In this document: one piece after another, positions 1 to 7,498 of the stretch | How the letters are laid out: each line of letters starts with the position of its first letter | Numbering within the stretch: position 1 is the stretch's first letter | Assembly (NCBI GenBank): GCA_030597435.1 | Contig: JAUVRV010000006.1 | Span: 1 to 21,677 of the forward strand | DNA from: Gemmatimonadales bacterium | GTDB lineage: Bacteria; Gemmatimonadota; Gemmatimonadetes; Gemmatimonadales; GWC2-71-9 | DNA length: 21,677 bases | Direction: 5' to 3' | Program-made: the position numbers and the translations under genes | Notes under the pieces: generated by a model | What the model was told of the DNA's origin: nothing | Databases searched by the model: none | Seen by the model: only the letters and a program-made list of their open reading frames with translations

Positions 1-1
1 A

Positions 2-781
2 ATGAGCCAAACGGCATCTAAGATCACGTGTCCCAAATGCGGCAAGACGGCATCGGGTGAGTTCTGCACCCACTGCGGTGCACCGCTGTCAGACGGCACC
101 TGCCCAAAGTGCAATTCATCTATGTCACCCGGTGCGAGCTTCTGCCACGTCTGCGGGGCATCCGCGAGTGGAGCCGTGACTGCCAAGTCACGGGGCAACG
201 GTACGTTTCCGCTGCCATGGGCAGTGGTCCTCGGGTCCGTGGTCATCGTCGTCATTGTGCTTGCTGTCCGGTTCACATCGCCAGCCCAGCCTGCGCAATC
301 GACCGCGTCATCGCAAGGGTCTGCACCTTCAGGTGCCCCTGACATAAGCACCATGACCCCGCGCCAACAAGCCGACCGGCTATTTGACATGATAATGGCG
401 GCGGCCGAAGCGGGTGATACGGGTCGGGTCGCGTTCCATACCGACATGGCGATTCAGGCCTACTCCATGCTCGGTGACCTCGACGGTGACGCGCGGTACC
501 ACGTGGGACTGATCCACGTCGTACGCGGGGAAACCGATGAGGCTTTGGCAGAGGCCGACGCCATGGACGCCACAGTTCCCGGCCACCTCCTGGCCCATTT
601 GCTGAGAGGCGCTGCCGCGAGAGCCAGCGGTGATGCAGCTTCACTGCAAGACATCTATCGCGAATTCCTGGGCGACTACGAGCGCGAGATCGCCATCGCC
701 CGACCCGAGTACGAGATGCACCAGAATTCTATCGAATCCTTCCTGACTGAGGCCCGCTCTGCCGGAGCATCTGGGAACTGA
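2..781 (+). CDS. Double zinc-ribbon, single-pass membrane protein
   Basis: This 259-residue protein opens with two zinc-ribbon modules: CPKC at 10-13 with CTHC at 22-25, and CPKC at 34-37 with CHVC at 48-51. A small linker is followed by one hydrophobic segment at about 72-89, a Ser/Ala/Pro-rich spacer, and an alanine-rich helical region at about 118-255 that looks like degenerate TPR helices. I infer membrane anchoring with the ribbons in the cytoplasm and the helical part outside. The ATG is the second base of the window, so no upstream signal can be judged, but the N-terminus looks natural. The stop overlaps the next start (TGATG), so the two genes are probably translated together. Family members are usually annotated only as zinc-ribbon domain proteins. 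The structure is clear; the function is unknown. Confidence 0.8.
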   Translation: MSQTASKITCPKCGKTASGEFCTHCGAPLSDGTCPKCNSSMSPGASFCHVCGASASGAVTAKSRGNGTFPLPWAVVLGSVVIVVIVLAVRFTSPAQPAQSTASSQGSAPSGAPDISTMTPRQQADRLFDMIMAAAEAGDTGRVAFHTDMAIQAYSMLGDLDGDARYHVGLIHVVRGETDEALAEADAMDATVPGHLLAHLLRGAAARASGDAASLQDIYREFLGDYEREIAIARPEYEMHQNSIESFLTEARSAGASGN

Positions 782-1635
782 TGCCTATTATTCACCTGGC
801 GCACAGTCCGGATTCGGACGACGCCTTCATGTTCTACGCCCTTGCGGCCAAAAAGATTCCCACCGGGGATCGCGAATACGTCCATGAATTGGCGGATATC
901 GAGTCGCTCAACCGACGGGCCATGAACGGTGAACTCGATGTGACCGCTGTCTCGATACACGCCTACGCCTATTTGGCCGATACGTATGCGCTGCTCTCTC
1001 ATGGCTCGTCCATGGGTGACCGGTACGGGCCCAGGGTTGTGTCACGGCAGCCGGCACCGGAGGACGCCAACACCGCGCTCGGCGGTAAGTCCGTAGCTCT
1101 CCCGGGCGAAATGACAACCGCGGCTCTGGCTTTCAGGCTGTTCCAGCCGGACTTCCTGCCCGTGATCATGCCGTTCGACACGATCGAGGCAGCGGTCTCT
1201 GACGGCACAGTGGACGCAGGCGTGTTGATCCACGAGGGGCAACTCACCTACCGGGACAGCGGCCTCCACCTGTGGCTTGACCTGGGTGAGTGGTGGTTCA
1301 GCGAGACAGGTCTACCACTGCCACTTGGCGGGAACGCCATTCGGCGTGATCTGGGTGAGGCGCTGATCAGCGAAGTGTCTCGCGATCTGAGGGCAAGCAT
1401 CGTGTACGGATTGGACCATCGCGCTGAGGCACTGGAGCACGCCATGCAATACGCGGGCGACCTGGACACGGCAAAGGCCGACGAGTTCATAGGCATGTAC
1501 GTGAATGACTATACGGTTGACTACGGTGAGAAGGGACGTCTCGCGGTCCGCGAGCTGATGGACAGAGGAGTTGCCGCCGGGATCATACCACAGCCGGTGA
1601 CCGTCACATTCGTGGACGATGGCAGCGCTCCTTGA
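781..1635 (+). CDS. mqnD: Probable 1,4-dihydroxy-6-naphthoate synthase (MqnD-like)
   Basis: The protein has 284 residues, the normal MqnA/MqnD length, with a periplasmic-binding-protein-like fold. MqnD converts cyclic dehypoxanthine futalosine to 1,4-dihydroxy-6-naphthoate in the futalosine route to menaquinone, in the cytoplasm. What I see: an N-terminal AHSPDSDDAF motif at residues 7-16, a VSIHAYAYL stretch, MGDRYGPRVV (the family's Gly/Pro loop), and VLIHEGQLTY with His151, which sits where MqnD carries its catalytic histidine. No signal peptide is present, which argues against a transport protein. The start overlaps the stop of the zinc-ribbon gene by one base. No other menaquinone genes are in the window. 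It could instead be a paralogue of the MqnA/MqnD/SBP superfamily with another substrate. Confidence 0.8.
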   Translation: MPIIHLAHSPDSDDAFMFYALAAKKIPTGDREYVHELADIESLNRRAMNGELDVTAVSIHAYAYLADTYALLSHGSSMGDRYGPRVVSRQPAPEDANTALGGKSVALPGEMTTAALAFRLFQPDFLPVIMPFDTIEAAVSDGTVDAGVLIHEGQLTYRDSGLHLWLDLGEWWFSETGLPLPLGGNAIRRDLGEALISEVSRDLRASIVYGLDHRAEALEHAMQYAGDLDTAKADEFIGMYVNDYTVDYGEKGRLAVRELMDRGVAAGIIPQPVTVTFVDDGSAP

Positions 1636-1762
1636 ATGCGGCCGTGGACCACGTTGCCATGGCGACACAGGTGATTATTGTTTCATCAGGTTATGCCGAT
1701 AATGGGTATGGCTGCTCAGCGCACAACGTGATGGACCGGCAATTTGGTGGAGGAAACACCCA

Positions 1763-2845
1763 ATGAGCGGACCGGGCATGGTCGAACAACCCGTTAGGGT
1801 ACTCGTAGTCGACGACGCCGACGCGCTTCGCAATGCCCTCGTGCGTTTCCTCTCCAACCAGGGCTACTCGGTGAGTTCAGCCAGTACCGGCCAGCAGGCC
1901 CTGGACCTGGTAGGCGAAGAGGGGTTCGACCTCATGCTGCTAGACATCCGCATGCCAGGCATGAGCGGCATCGACGTAGTCCCAGAGGCACTTCACCAGG
2001 ACCCCGACCTGGCTATCCTCATGCTCAGCGCCCTATCGGACGCAACCAGTGCGGCCATATGCATGCAGCGGGGAGCCATTGACTACCTCACGAAGCCGAT
2101 TGAGCTGAATGACCTGAGCAAGGCGATCAACCGTGCTCTGCGGAGACGAGATACGTTGATGCAGGGCCGCGAAATCTCAGCCTGGCTCAAGGAAGAGGTG
2201 CAAAGACGCACCCAAGAGATCGAGCGGGAACGTCAGAAGCAACAGCAACTCACGGTCGCCACGTTGGAAGCGTTGGTGAACGCACTAGAGGCAAAACACC
2301 CATGGCTGAGCGGTCACTCAGCACGGGTGGCGGCATTCGCGGCCACCGTCGCTCATCACATGCAGCTGTCAGACGACGAGATCGAGAACATTCGCATGGC
2401 GGGGCGACTGCACGACCTGGGCAAGATTGGTATCCGCGACTCGGTGCTGAACAAACAGGGAAAACTGTCCGAGGATGAATACGAACACGTCAAGCAGCAT
2501 GTGTTGATTGGCTCTCAGATTCTTGCACCCCTGGAGCATCTCGGCGAGATCGTCTCCTTCGTACGTAGCCACCACGAGCACTGGGACGGGGCCGGCTACC
2601 CCGACGGACTCGAGCGAGATGACATTCCCATGGGTGCCCGTATCATCTGCGCCGCCGAGCTATACGATGCTCTCACCACGTCCAGACCCTACCAAGAGAA
2701 ACTCTCGCCGGATCAGGCGGTCGAGCGGATCAGGTCATGTAGTGGGGACGTGTTGGACCCCTCGGTCGTGGATGCGGTGACCGCGTCAGTCGAAGCGCGT
2801 AGGACCCTCGTCTTCATTGAAGAAGACGGTATCCCTTCTAACTGA
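1763..2845 (+). CDS. Response regulator with HD-GYP phosphodiesterase output
   Basis: This 360-residue protein has a receiver domain (about 10-130) and an HD-GYP domain (about 165-345). The receiver shows the acidic pair D17-D18 and phospho-acceptor D61 in LLDIRMP. A charged coiled-coil linker rich in Glu, Arg and Gln lies at about 140-165. The HD-GYP domain carries HD at 217-218 (RLHDLGKIG) and HHEHWDGAGYP at 270-280, so the metal ligands and GYP motif look intact and c-di-GMP hydrolysis is likely. The ATG has a GGAGG about nine bases upstream (near 1750). No sensor kinase is adjacent. The lipoprotein gene downstream overlaps its 3' end by 29 bp, so the two are probably co-transcribed. Confidence 0.9.
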   Translation: MSGPGMVEQPVRVLVVDDADALRNALVRFLSNQGYSVSSASTGQQALDLVGEEGFDLMLLDIRMPGMSGIDVVPEALHQDPDLAILMLSALSDATSAAICMQRGAIDYLTKPIELNDLSKAINRALRRRDTLMQGREISAWLKEEVQRRTQEIERERQKQQQLTVATLEALVNALEAKHPWLSGHSARVAAFAATVAHHMQLSDDEIENIRMAGRLHDLGKIGIRDSVLNKQGKLSEDEYEHVKQHVLIGSQILAPLEHLGEIVSFVRSHHEHWDGAGYPDGLERDDIPMGARIICAAELYDALTTSRPYQEKLSPDQAVERIRSCSGDVLDPSVVDAVTASVEARRTLVFIEEDGIPSN

Positions 2846-3893
2846 ACCCCGGCGAGCAGCCTGGGTCCTACTGCTGTTAGCTGCGGCTTGCACACCGCCG
2901 CCCCGTTGGATTGCGATCGGGGGCGGAGAGAACCCGCAGATCCTGCTACTGAATCACGACCTCTCCGTGGCCGATACCGTATCATTGCCGGCAACGGAGT
3001 TCAGTAACACCGGGCTACATTCCGTTCGGATTGGCCGCGACGGTGTGTCATTCTATGTGGCTGACCTTGGTGGGCCGGGCACCGGTCGGATTAGCAAGAT
3101 TCGACGGTCGGACGGTCAGTTACTCGACAGCTGGCATCTGCCCCGTGGTGCCATCATCCAGCTCACCGTACTACTGGACTCACCAACCCTCGTGGTTACC
3201 GCGAGCGCAGTGGGTGACACCCGTCCCGGCTCGATTTACTACCTCTCGACGGACCTGCTGACAGAAGAATCCCGATTCGAACCCTGTACCGGCAATCCAC
3301 GCGGATTCGCGATCCTGCAAGAGATCGGCAGAGGCTACACCCGGTGCAACGATGATGGAGAGCCGGTGGTGGACCTCGATCTAGCACAACGAAGGATCGT
3401 AAGGACCGTCACACTCGACCGTGGCGCAGGATCTGACGGCGCTTCCCGCTGTGGCCCTGGCGGCATCGCCCTGTCACGGACCGGGGGAATCCTCTTGGCG
3501 CCGTGCAGCCTGTCAGGTCAGTTGCTGTACTTGGACAGGCTGACACTCGAAGTCCTGGACTCAGTGATGATCGGCACCGGTGCATCTCAGATCGCCGTCT
3601 CACCCCGCGGTTCCCAGGCGTTAGTGACGATCCCAGACTCGAACGCCGTCGCCATCGTCGACCTCCGGAAACGGTCGGTAAGTGCCAGGGTTCAGCTCCC
3701 CGACAGGCCCGTGGCCATTGTCGTAAGTGGTGACGGCAAAAGTGGTTACGTCCTGACAGCGGGACATTCGGCGACTGTGGTGCTGCTCGACCTGCGGCGG
3801 AACCTGATTCAGGGCACAGCGGCGGTGCCAACTGGCTCCACCAGTTTGTCCGTCTGGCCTGGCAAGCGGAGTCCTTCCATGAGGTGGAGGTAG
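2817..3893 (+). CDS. Beta-propeller (YVTN-like) lipoprotein
   Basis: The 358-residue product starts at a TTG inside the preceding gene. Residues 14-25 form a short hydrophobic stretch ending in LLAAAC, a lipobox with Cys25, so it is probably an envelope lipoprotein. The mature part has repeated strands of the YVTN/NHL propeller type: ILLLNHDLSVADTVSLP, YVADLGGPGTGRISKI, LLYLDRLTLEVLDSVMIG, ALVTIPDSNAVAIVDL and GYVLTAGHSATVVLLDL. Such folds bind ligands or proteins, or act as scaffolds; no catalytic motif is visible. The TTG start has only a weak AGGA upstream, but no later start keeps the signal peptide. The 29-bp overlap suggests coupling with the HD-GYP gene. Function is unknown. Confidence 0.75.
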   Translation: MKKTVSLLTEPRRAAWVLLLLAAACTPPPRWIAIGGGENPQILLLNHDLSVADTVSLPATEFSNTGLHSVRIGRDGVSFYVADLGGPGTGRISKIRRSDGQLLDSWHLPRGAIIQLTVLLDSPTLVVTASAVGDTRPGSIYYLSTDLLTEESRFEPCTGNPRGFAILQEIGRGYTRCNDDGEPVVDLDLAQRRIVRTVTLDRGAGSDGASRCGPGGIALSRTGGILLAPCSLSGQLLYLDRLTLEVLDSVMIGTGASQIAVSPRGSQALVTIPDSNAVAIVDLRKRSVSARVQLPDRPVAIVVSGDGKSGYVLTAGHSATVVLLDLRRNLIQGTAAVPTGSTSLSVWPGKRSPSMRWR

Positions 3894-3966
3894 GCCCGGT
3901 GGCCCGGGAGCGGGAATTCTCGTCGACGGGGCCGCATCGGCCAAGCTCAGATACGTTGCCGTCTAG

Positions 3967-4000
3967 ACAAAACAAGCCCGGGGCCAAAGGCACCCGGGCT
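3967..4000 (-). terminator. Intrinsic terminator for the pseudopilin gene
   Basis: Read on the minus strand, AGCCCGGG (4000-3993) and an inner GCC pair with GGC and CCCGGGCT (3982-3975) around a TTT loop. That gives an 11-bp stem with one bulged base. It is followed by TGTTTTGT at 3974-3967. The T-rich tail is only on the minus-strand side, so this ends leftward transcription from the gene at 4123-4545, although the stem could also slow rightward transcripts leaving the propeller gene. Confidence 0.7.
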
Positions 4001-4122
4001 GTTGGGCCGGGCGACGCCGCCGTCGAACGCCGCGCGCGACCGTTTTCTCTCAGGAGAAGCTAGGCTCCTCCCTCTCCCTCTGGTTATAACAGCAGACCCA
4101 CTGATTTGGTTCCAACCTCTTT

Positions 4123-4545
4123 TCAGCGCCTCAGTCGACCCAGCCTGGATATGGTGAGTGACTCAGCAACAGCACCCCTCTGCAGCACTATTGTGGTGTT
4201 GGCGGCTCCCAGCCCGATGCCGGTGGGATAGAGACGGATGACATTTCTAGACACCTGCAGCGAGACACCGTACGTGGCAGGCCCACTCATGTGAACGACG
4301 ACCGAGTCGGGCTCACCCTCGGCTATGGCGATGAGCGAGTCCGGAGTGATGCTGATACGGACCCTCGACGACCGGTACACCGCACCCATCCGCGCGACAT
4401 TATAAAAGGAGTGGAACTCCTGCACTGATCGCATGACGGCAAGCCTGTCCATCCACCCGGCGACCCTCGGCGTTGCCAGAGCGGCCAGTAATCCCACGAT
4501 TGCCACCACAATGACGATCTCGATGAGCGTGAATCCTCTTTGCAC
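4123..4545 (-). CDS. Type IV pilin-like / GspH-type pseudopilin
   Basis: This is a 140-residue protein. The N-terminus MQRG|FTLIE is a classic prepilin peptidase site: Gly4, Phe5 as the first mature residue, and Glu9 at mature position +5. A hydrophobic helix follows at about 5-27 (IVIVVAIVGLLAALATP). The rest is a small strand-rich globular domain, as in GspH/FimT minor pseudopilins of type II secretion or type IV pili. No other pilus or secretion gene lies in the window, so it is an orphan here and must rely on a prepilin peptidase and assembly machine elsewhere. The start is a GTG with no convincing Shine-Dalgarno, but the short leader is typical. A minus-strand terminator lies about 120 bp downstream. 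Confidence 0.85.
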   Translation of the reverse strand: MQRGFTLIEIVIVVAIVGLLAALATPRVAGWMDRLAVMRSVQEFHSFYNVARMGAVYRSSRVRISITPDSLIAIAEGEPDSVVVHMSGPATYGVSLQVSRNVIRLYPTGIGLGAANTTIVLQRGAVAESLTISRLGRLRR

Positions 4546-4660
4546 GTGGCAAAGCTAACGCGCAAACCGCACCCCTTCATACTCCGAAAAACGCCGAAAC
4601 ACACCAAAAAACGCCTATGGCACGGCGGCATACCTTGTGCTGCCATAGTCATAGTTGCTC

Positions 4661-4689
4661 TTGCCGGAGCCCTGCAGGAGCGGCATACT
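4661..4689 (+). promoter_or_regulatory. Possible promoter of the TPR gene
   Basis: TTGCCG at 4661-4666 and CATACT at 4684-4689 are separated by 17 bp, and each matches four of six sigma-70 consensus bases. This lies 35 bp before the GTG start of the TPR gene, in the divergent gap with the pseudopilin gene. It is a weak prediction. Confidence 0.25.
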
Positions 4690-4724
4690 AAGCTTACGAA
4701 TCTCACCAGGATCGAGGTAAGCAC

Positions 4725-5999
4725 GTGATTCCGACTTGCGACAATTCCCATTACGAGAACTCGAGCTTGCACGAGCCTTTTCTGGAACGGGCCGCTGACA
4801 CTGAAGCACAGGAAGCCGGTAACAATGGATTGGGCGCTTTCTTGACGTTGCGCTTGATCGACCAGTTCAGTGCAGATCGAGAGAAAATTCACCGAGAGGC
4901 GACGGCCTACCAGACGACAGCGACCGGTGAGTTCCTGAACGACATCTACCCTCAGACTCCGGAGGTGACACACCTCCGTGAACTGGTGCGTGTTGCGGGG
5001 ACCGCCTTGGACACCAACGATCGGCGCTTGCTGCTGCCGCCTATGCTGGCGTTTGCGTTTTGGCTCGAGCAAGAACTCCGGCTGGCCGAAGCTCTGGACG
5101 TTCTGAACACCGCGCTCCGGCTGAGCGACGGGCGCGATGGCGAGGAAGAGGTCGCGGCGTATCTGCAGTACGCTCGCGTACTCAGAATGCAGGGTGACTT
5201 CGAAGACGCTCGCGAATCATACGCGCGCAGCGGCGACATCGCGGCAAGGATCGGAGACGAGCATTCTGTATTGCTGAGTCAAATCGGAAACGGAGTGGTG
5301 TTGCAGAAGGTCGGTAACCTACCCGAGTCTGAAAGAGTCTTGCGGGAAGTCATCAAGGGGGCTCAGCGCGTTGGGGATCGTGACGCAGAGGCCAGGGCAC
5401 ACCATGACCTTGGCGGTACGCTCTACTTCGGAGGTCGTGCAAGAGATGCAATTCCGTTGGCGTACAGAGCCTTCGAATTACATCAGAGCCCCCTCAGGCG
5501 CGCACGCGCGTTGAGCGATACGGGCTCGATGTTGAAGGAGATCGGTCGCTACACAGCGGCCGGGCATGCCTTTGCGATCGTCTTGTCGAATCACCCAGCC
5601 CCAGAGGTAAGGGCGCATACCGTACTCGAGTTGCTTGAGTTGAGTGCACAAATCGGGGACCGGCTTTCATTTGAGCGTTGGCGCCAGGAACTGGTGCAAC
5701 AGGGAGGCGACTTGACCCCCGATCAACAGATCGACCTCGAGATCAAGTTGGGCTCGGGTTTCGCGTTGTTTGGACAATTGGACCGCGCGGACAAGCATCT
5801 GTCGGGTGCCGTGGCGCTGGCTGAGAGCTACGGCATGGGCGAGAGGCTCTTCTTCGCCGAGAAGAAGCTGAACGACCTGAGGGAGAACCGTACCGCTGAG
5901 GTTGACAGCACAGTGCTCCCTTCAGGCCAGCAGGACGAATCCGGCGTGCAGGACACGATCACGCGTTTGGAGGTACTGGTAGCCGATGTGGTCGGCTAA
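4725..5999 (+). CDS. Tetratricopeptide-repeat protein
   Basis: This 424-residue protein has no signal peptide or membrane segment. From about residue 100 to 385 it is built of consecutive TPR-like helix pairs, for example AAYLQYARVLRMQGDFEDA, SQIGNGVVLQKVGNLPES, AHHDLGGTLYFGGRARDA, ARALSDTGSMLKEIGRYT and KLGSGFALFGQLDRADKH. The N-terminal 90 residues and the hydrophilic C-tail ending in VADVVG have no recognised domain. GTG start: GAGGT at 4714-4718 sits six bases upstream, which supports it. TPR superhelices bind peptides or protein partners. No DNA-binding domain is fused. Its 3' end faces the small lipoprotein gene 25 bp away. The TPR call is firm; the partner is unknown. Confidence 0.85.
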   Translation: MIPTCDNSHYENSSLHEPFLERAADTEAQEAGNNGLGAFLTLRLIDQFSADREKIHREATAYQTTATGEFLNDIYPQTPEVTHLRELVRVAGTALDTNDRRLLLPPMLAFAFWLEQELRLAEALDVLNTALRLSDGRDGEEEVAAYLQYARVLRMQGDFEDARESYARSGDIAARIGDEHSVLLSQIGNGVVLQKVGNLPESERVLREVIKGAQRVGDRDAEARAHHDLGGTLYFGGRARDAIPLAYRAFELHQSPLRRARALSDTGSMLKEIGRYTAAGHAFAIVLSNHPAPEVRAHTVLELLELSAQIGDRLSFERWRQELVQQGGDLTPDQQIDLEIKLGSGFALFGQLDRADKHLSGAVALAESYGMGERLFFAEKKLNDLRENRTAEVDSTVLPSGQQDESGVQDTITRLEVLVADVVG

Positions 6000-6023
6000 G
6001 CCGCTGACGCGAAAGTGGCGGCT
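5999..6023. terminator. Hairpin between convergent genes
   Basis: AGCCGC at 5999-6004 pairs with GCGGCT at 6018-6023. The hairpin fills the whole gap between the TPR stop and the small lipoprotein stop. There is no T-run on either side, so it is at best a weak bidirectional terminator. Confidence 0.3.
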
Positions 6024-6024
6024 C

Positions 6025-6180
6025 TCAGGTACCGGACCCCTGAATGCTTGCCTCAAGACAGGTGCCTGATCCCTGAATGGAGCAATCGCCACGCGGTGAC
6101 GTTATGTCCGAGCAGGCGGCAACACTGAGGCCGAAGGATGCGAGGAGCACTATAGCGAGTAGACGGGCGCGACGAGACAT
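6025..6180 (-). CDS. Small lipoprotein ending in a duplicated heptapeptide
   Basis: This encodes only 51 residues. An in-frame ATG further upstream (6231) would give 68, but the ATG at 6180 has a strong GGAGG five bases before it and begins a clean signal peptide (MSRRAR, hydrophobic core, lipobox SVAAC with Cys23). After processing, only 29 residues remain. They include SIQGSGT, a four-residue spacer CLEA, then SIQGSGT again at the very C-terminus; Cys is also present at mature positions 11 and 19. I do not recognise the family. The gene is divergent from the AraC-type regulator operon at 6300 and convergent with the TPR gene. It could be a secreted or surface signalling peptide, an envelope stress lipoprotein, or a lineage-specific small lipoprotein. 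Confidence 0.7.
   Translation of the reverse strand: MSRRARLLAIVLLASFGLSVAACSDITSPRGDCSIQGSGTCLEASIQGSGT
6028..6081 (-). repeat. Two 21-bp repeats encoding SIQGSGT
   Basis: The units are at 6028-6048 and 6061-6081, separated by 12 bp. They are identical at 16 of 21 bases, and all five differences are synonymous, including AGC versus TCC for Ser. The encoded heptapeptide is identical, which suggests that selection acts on the peptide. Confidence 0.8.
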
Positions 6181-6233
6181 TGAGTCCTCCAGAGGTTTGT
6201 GACAATGGTCGATTACGGCTTCACCAACCAAAA

Positions 6234-6295
6234 ATCGGGTGCCGTCCCGATGTTCGTTAGTGCGTTATTGGGACTTCATACGTCGTTTTTGGGAC
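6234..6295. promoter_or_regulatory. Candidate operators in the divergent lipoprotein/regulator gap
   Basis: CGTTATTGGGAC at 6263-6274 and CGTTTTTGGGAC at 6284-6295 are direct repeats with one mismatch, spaced exactly 21 bp (two helical turns) apart. An inverted repeat, ATCGGG at 6234-6239 and CCCGAT at 6246-6251, lies just upstream and presents a third GGGAC on the other strand. The second direct repeat ends four bases before the GTG of the AraC-type gene, so binding there could block its expression, while the set lies 55-115 bp upstream of the lipoprotein start, where an activator could bind. This is an inference from sequence only. Confidence 0.45.
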
Positions 6296-6299
6296 ATTC

Positions 6300-7100
6300 G
6301 TGCTAGTTTTGGCCGCTGAACGGAGAGAGTTGGCCGTCAGGCTGCAACGGGCCGCTCGACACAGGTTCGAGTTTCATACTGTAAACACCTGGGAAGCGGC
6401 GGTCGACGCCATTCTGCGCCAGCCTTTGGAGATCGCCGTGGCCGGCCCCGGACTTTCGGGAGAAATTCGGGCGCAGGAGATCGAACGGATCAAAGTGCTG
6501 TTCCCGTCTCTACCGTTGATCCTCTACACCACCCTATCCCCCGACCTCGCCCCCACGCTGTTACGCCTGGGGCAGGTTGGCATCGGGCAGGTAGTGATTG
6601 CGCAACATGACGATCACCCCAACCGGCTGCGGGAGTTGCTCGTGGCCGAAACAGCTCACGCCGCCTCACACAAGCTGATAGAAGCCATGGGTGATTTGCT
6701 GGCCGAATGCCCGGGAGAACTTCGCTGGGCGATCGAGACAATGATACGCGAACCGTCTGCAGTGCAATCGGTTCAGGAATTGGCATTCCGGGCCCGCATG
6801 GACCGGCGGACGTGCCTGAGATGGTTTGCCCGAGCCCACTTACCACCCCCCAGTGTCGTTTTGACGGTGCTACGCGCAGTCTACGCGCACCGTCTGCTGC
6901 AAGACCCCGGTTACACGGTCGAGGACGTGGCCGCAAAACTGGGCTATCAGCAAACGCGCACCTTCGCTCAGAATGTCAAAGAGGTTCTGGGCATGTCACC
7001 TGGGGAGCTGAGAGTGGCACTCAGCCCCGACGAGGTCGTTGCCATCGTGCGCGAACGGTATTTCAATGAGAAAGGTGAGGCCCTGGCAGACGCGTCATGA
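6300..7100 (+). CDS. Pseudo-receiver plus AraC-type HTH transcription regulator
   Basis: This is a 266-residue protein. Residues 1-115 resemble a response-regulator receiver fold (MLVLAAERREL, then IAVAGPG, then LPLILYTTL). The acidic pocket and phospho-acceptor Asp are missing: the strand ending that should carry Asp reads AVAGPG. So it is probably not controlled by phosphorylation. Residues about 155-240 form a double helix-turn-helix of AraC/XylS type (VQELAFRARMDRRTCLRWF and YTVEDVAAKLGYQQTRTF, then GMSPGELR). The GTG start is preceded by GGGA at 6291-6294, and the frame is closed by a TAG at 6258. It overlaps the next gene by 4 bp (ATGA). It probably controls the divergent lipoprotein gene and/or itself through the repeats at 6263-6295. 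Confidence 0.8.
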   Translation: MLVLAAERRELAVRLQRAARHRFEFHTVNTWEAAVDAILRQPLEIAVAGPGLSGEIRAQEIERIKVLFPSLPLILYTTLSPDLAPTLLRLGQVGIGQVVIAQHDDHPNRLRELLVAETAHAASHKLIEAMGDLLAECPGELRWAIETMIREPSAVQSVQELAFRARMDRRTCLRWFARAHLPPPSVVLTVLRAVYAHRLLQDPGYTVEDVAAKLGYQQTRTFAQNVKEVLGMSPGELRVALSPDEVVAIVRERYFNEKGEALADAS

Positions 7101-7498
7101 CCAAGAGCCAATCGATTCTGGTAGTTGACAACTACCCCAACGTCCGCGAAGTGCTCGGCGTGGCCCTCAAGCGCTGGGGGTACGACGTGCAATTGGCGGC
7201 GTCCGGCGAAGAGGCCTGCGAGATCCTGCGTCACATCAGCGTCGATGCCGTTCTGATGGACCTGCGGATGCCGGCGATGTCGGGACAGACGCTGTACCAC
7301 ATCATCCTGAGTCAATGGCCCGAGCTGCGATTCCGGGTGATTGTGATGACTGCAGACCCGGACGCACCGGACCACGAGCCTTGGCTGCGACTGTACCGTC
7401 TCCCCGTGGTGTCCAAGCCGTTCACGCTGGACGAGGTCGCCTCACTGCTCGAAGCAGTCACCGCAGGAGGTCCCCGCGAGGCAAACGGGGAGATTTGA
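7097..7498 (+). CDS. Stand-alone receiver-domain response regulator
   Basis: The 133 residues form one CheY-like receiver with no output domain. The phospho-acceptor is Asp55 in LMDLRMP, with the switch Thr85 and Lys107 in VSKPF present. The usual acidic pair at the N-terminus is D11-N12 rather than Asp-Asp, which may change metal binding or phosphorylation kinetics. The ATG overlaps the stop of the AraC-type gene (ATGA), and the TGA overlaps the next ATG (TGATG), so all three regulators are translationally coupled. No histidine kinase is present in the window. Its partner may be the coupled pseudo-receiver regulator, or a remote kinase. Confidence 0.88.
   Translation: MTKSQSILVVDNYPNVREVLGVALKRWGYDVQLAASGEEACEILRHISVDAVLMDLRMPAMSGQTLYHIILSQWPELRFRVIVMTADPDAPDHEPWLRLYRLPVVSKPFTLDEVASLLEAVTAGGPREANGEI

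Noticed and set aside
1675..1703. GATAAT with an upstream TTATTG before the HD-GYP gene
   Set aside because: The -10 is good but no acceptable -35 or extended -10 is present; too weak to call.
4323..5072. 249-codon minus-strand ORF
   Set aside because: It overlaps both the pseudopilin and the TPR gene in other frames and has no recognisable features.
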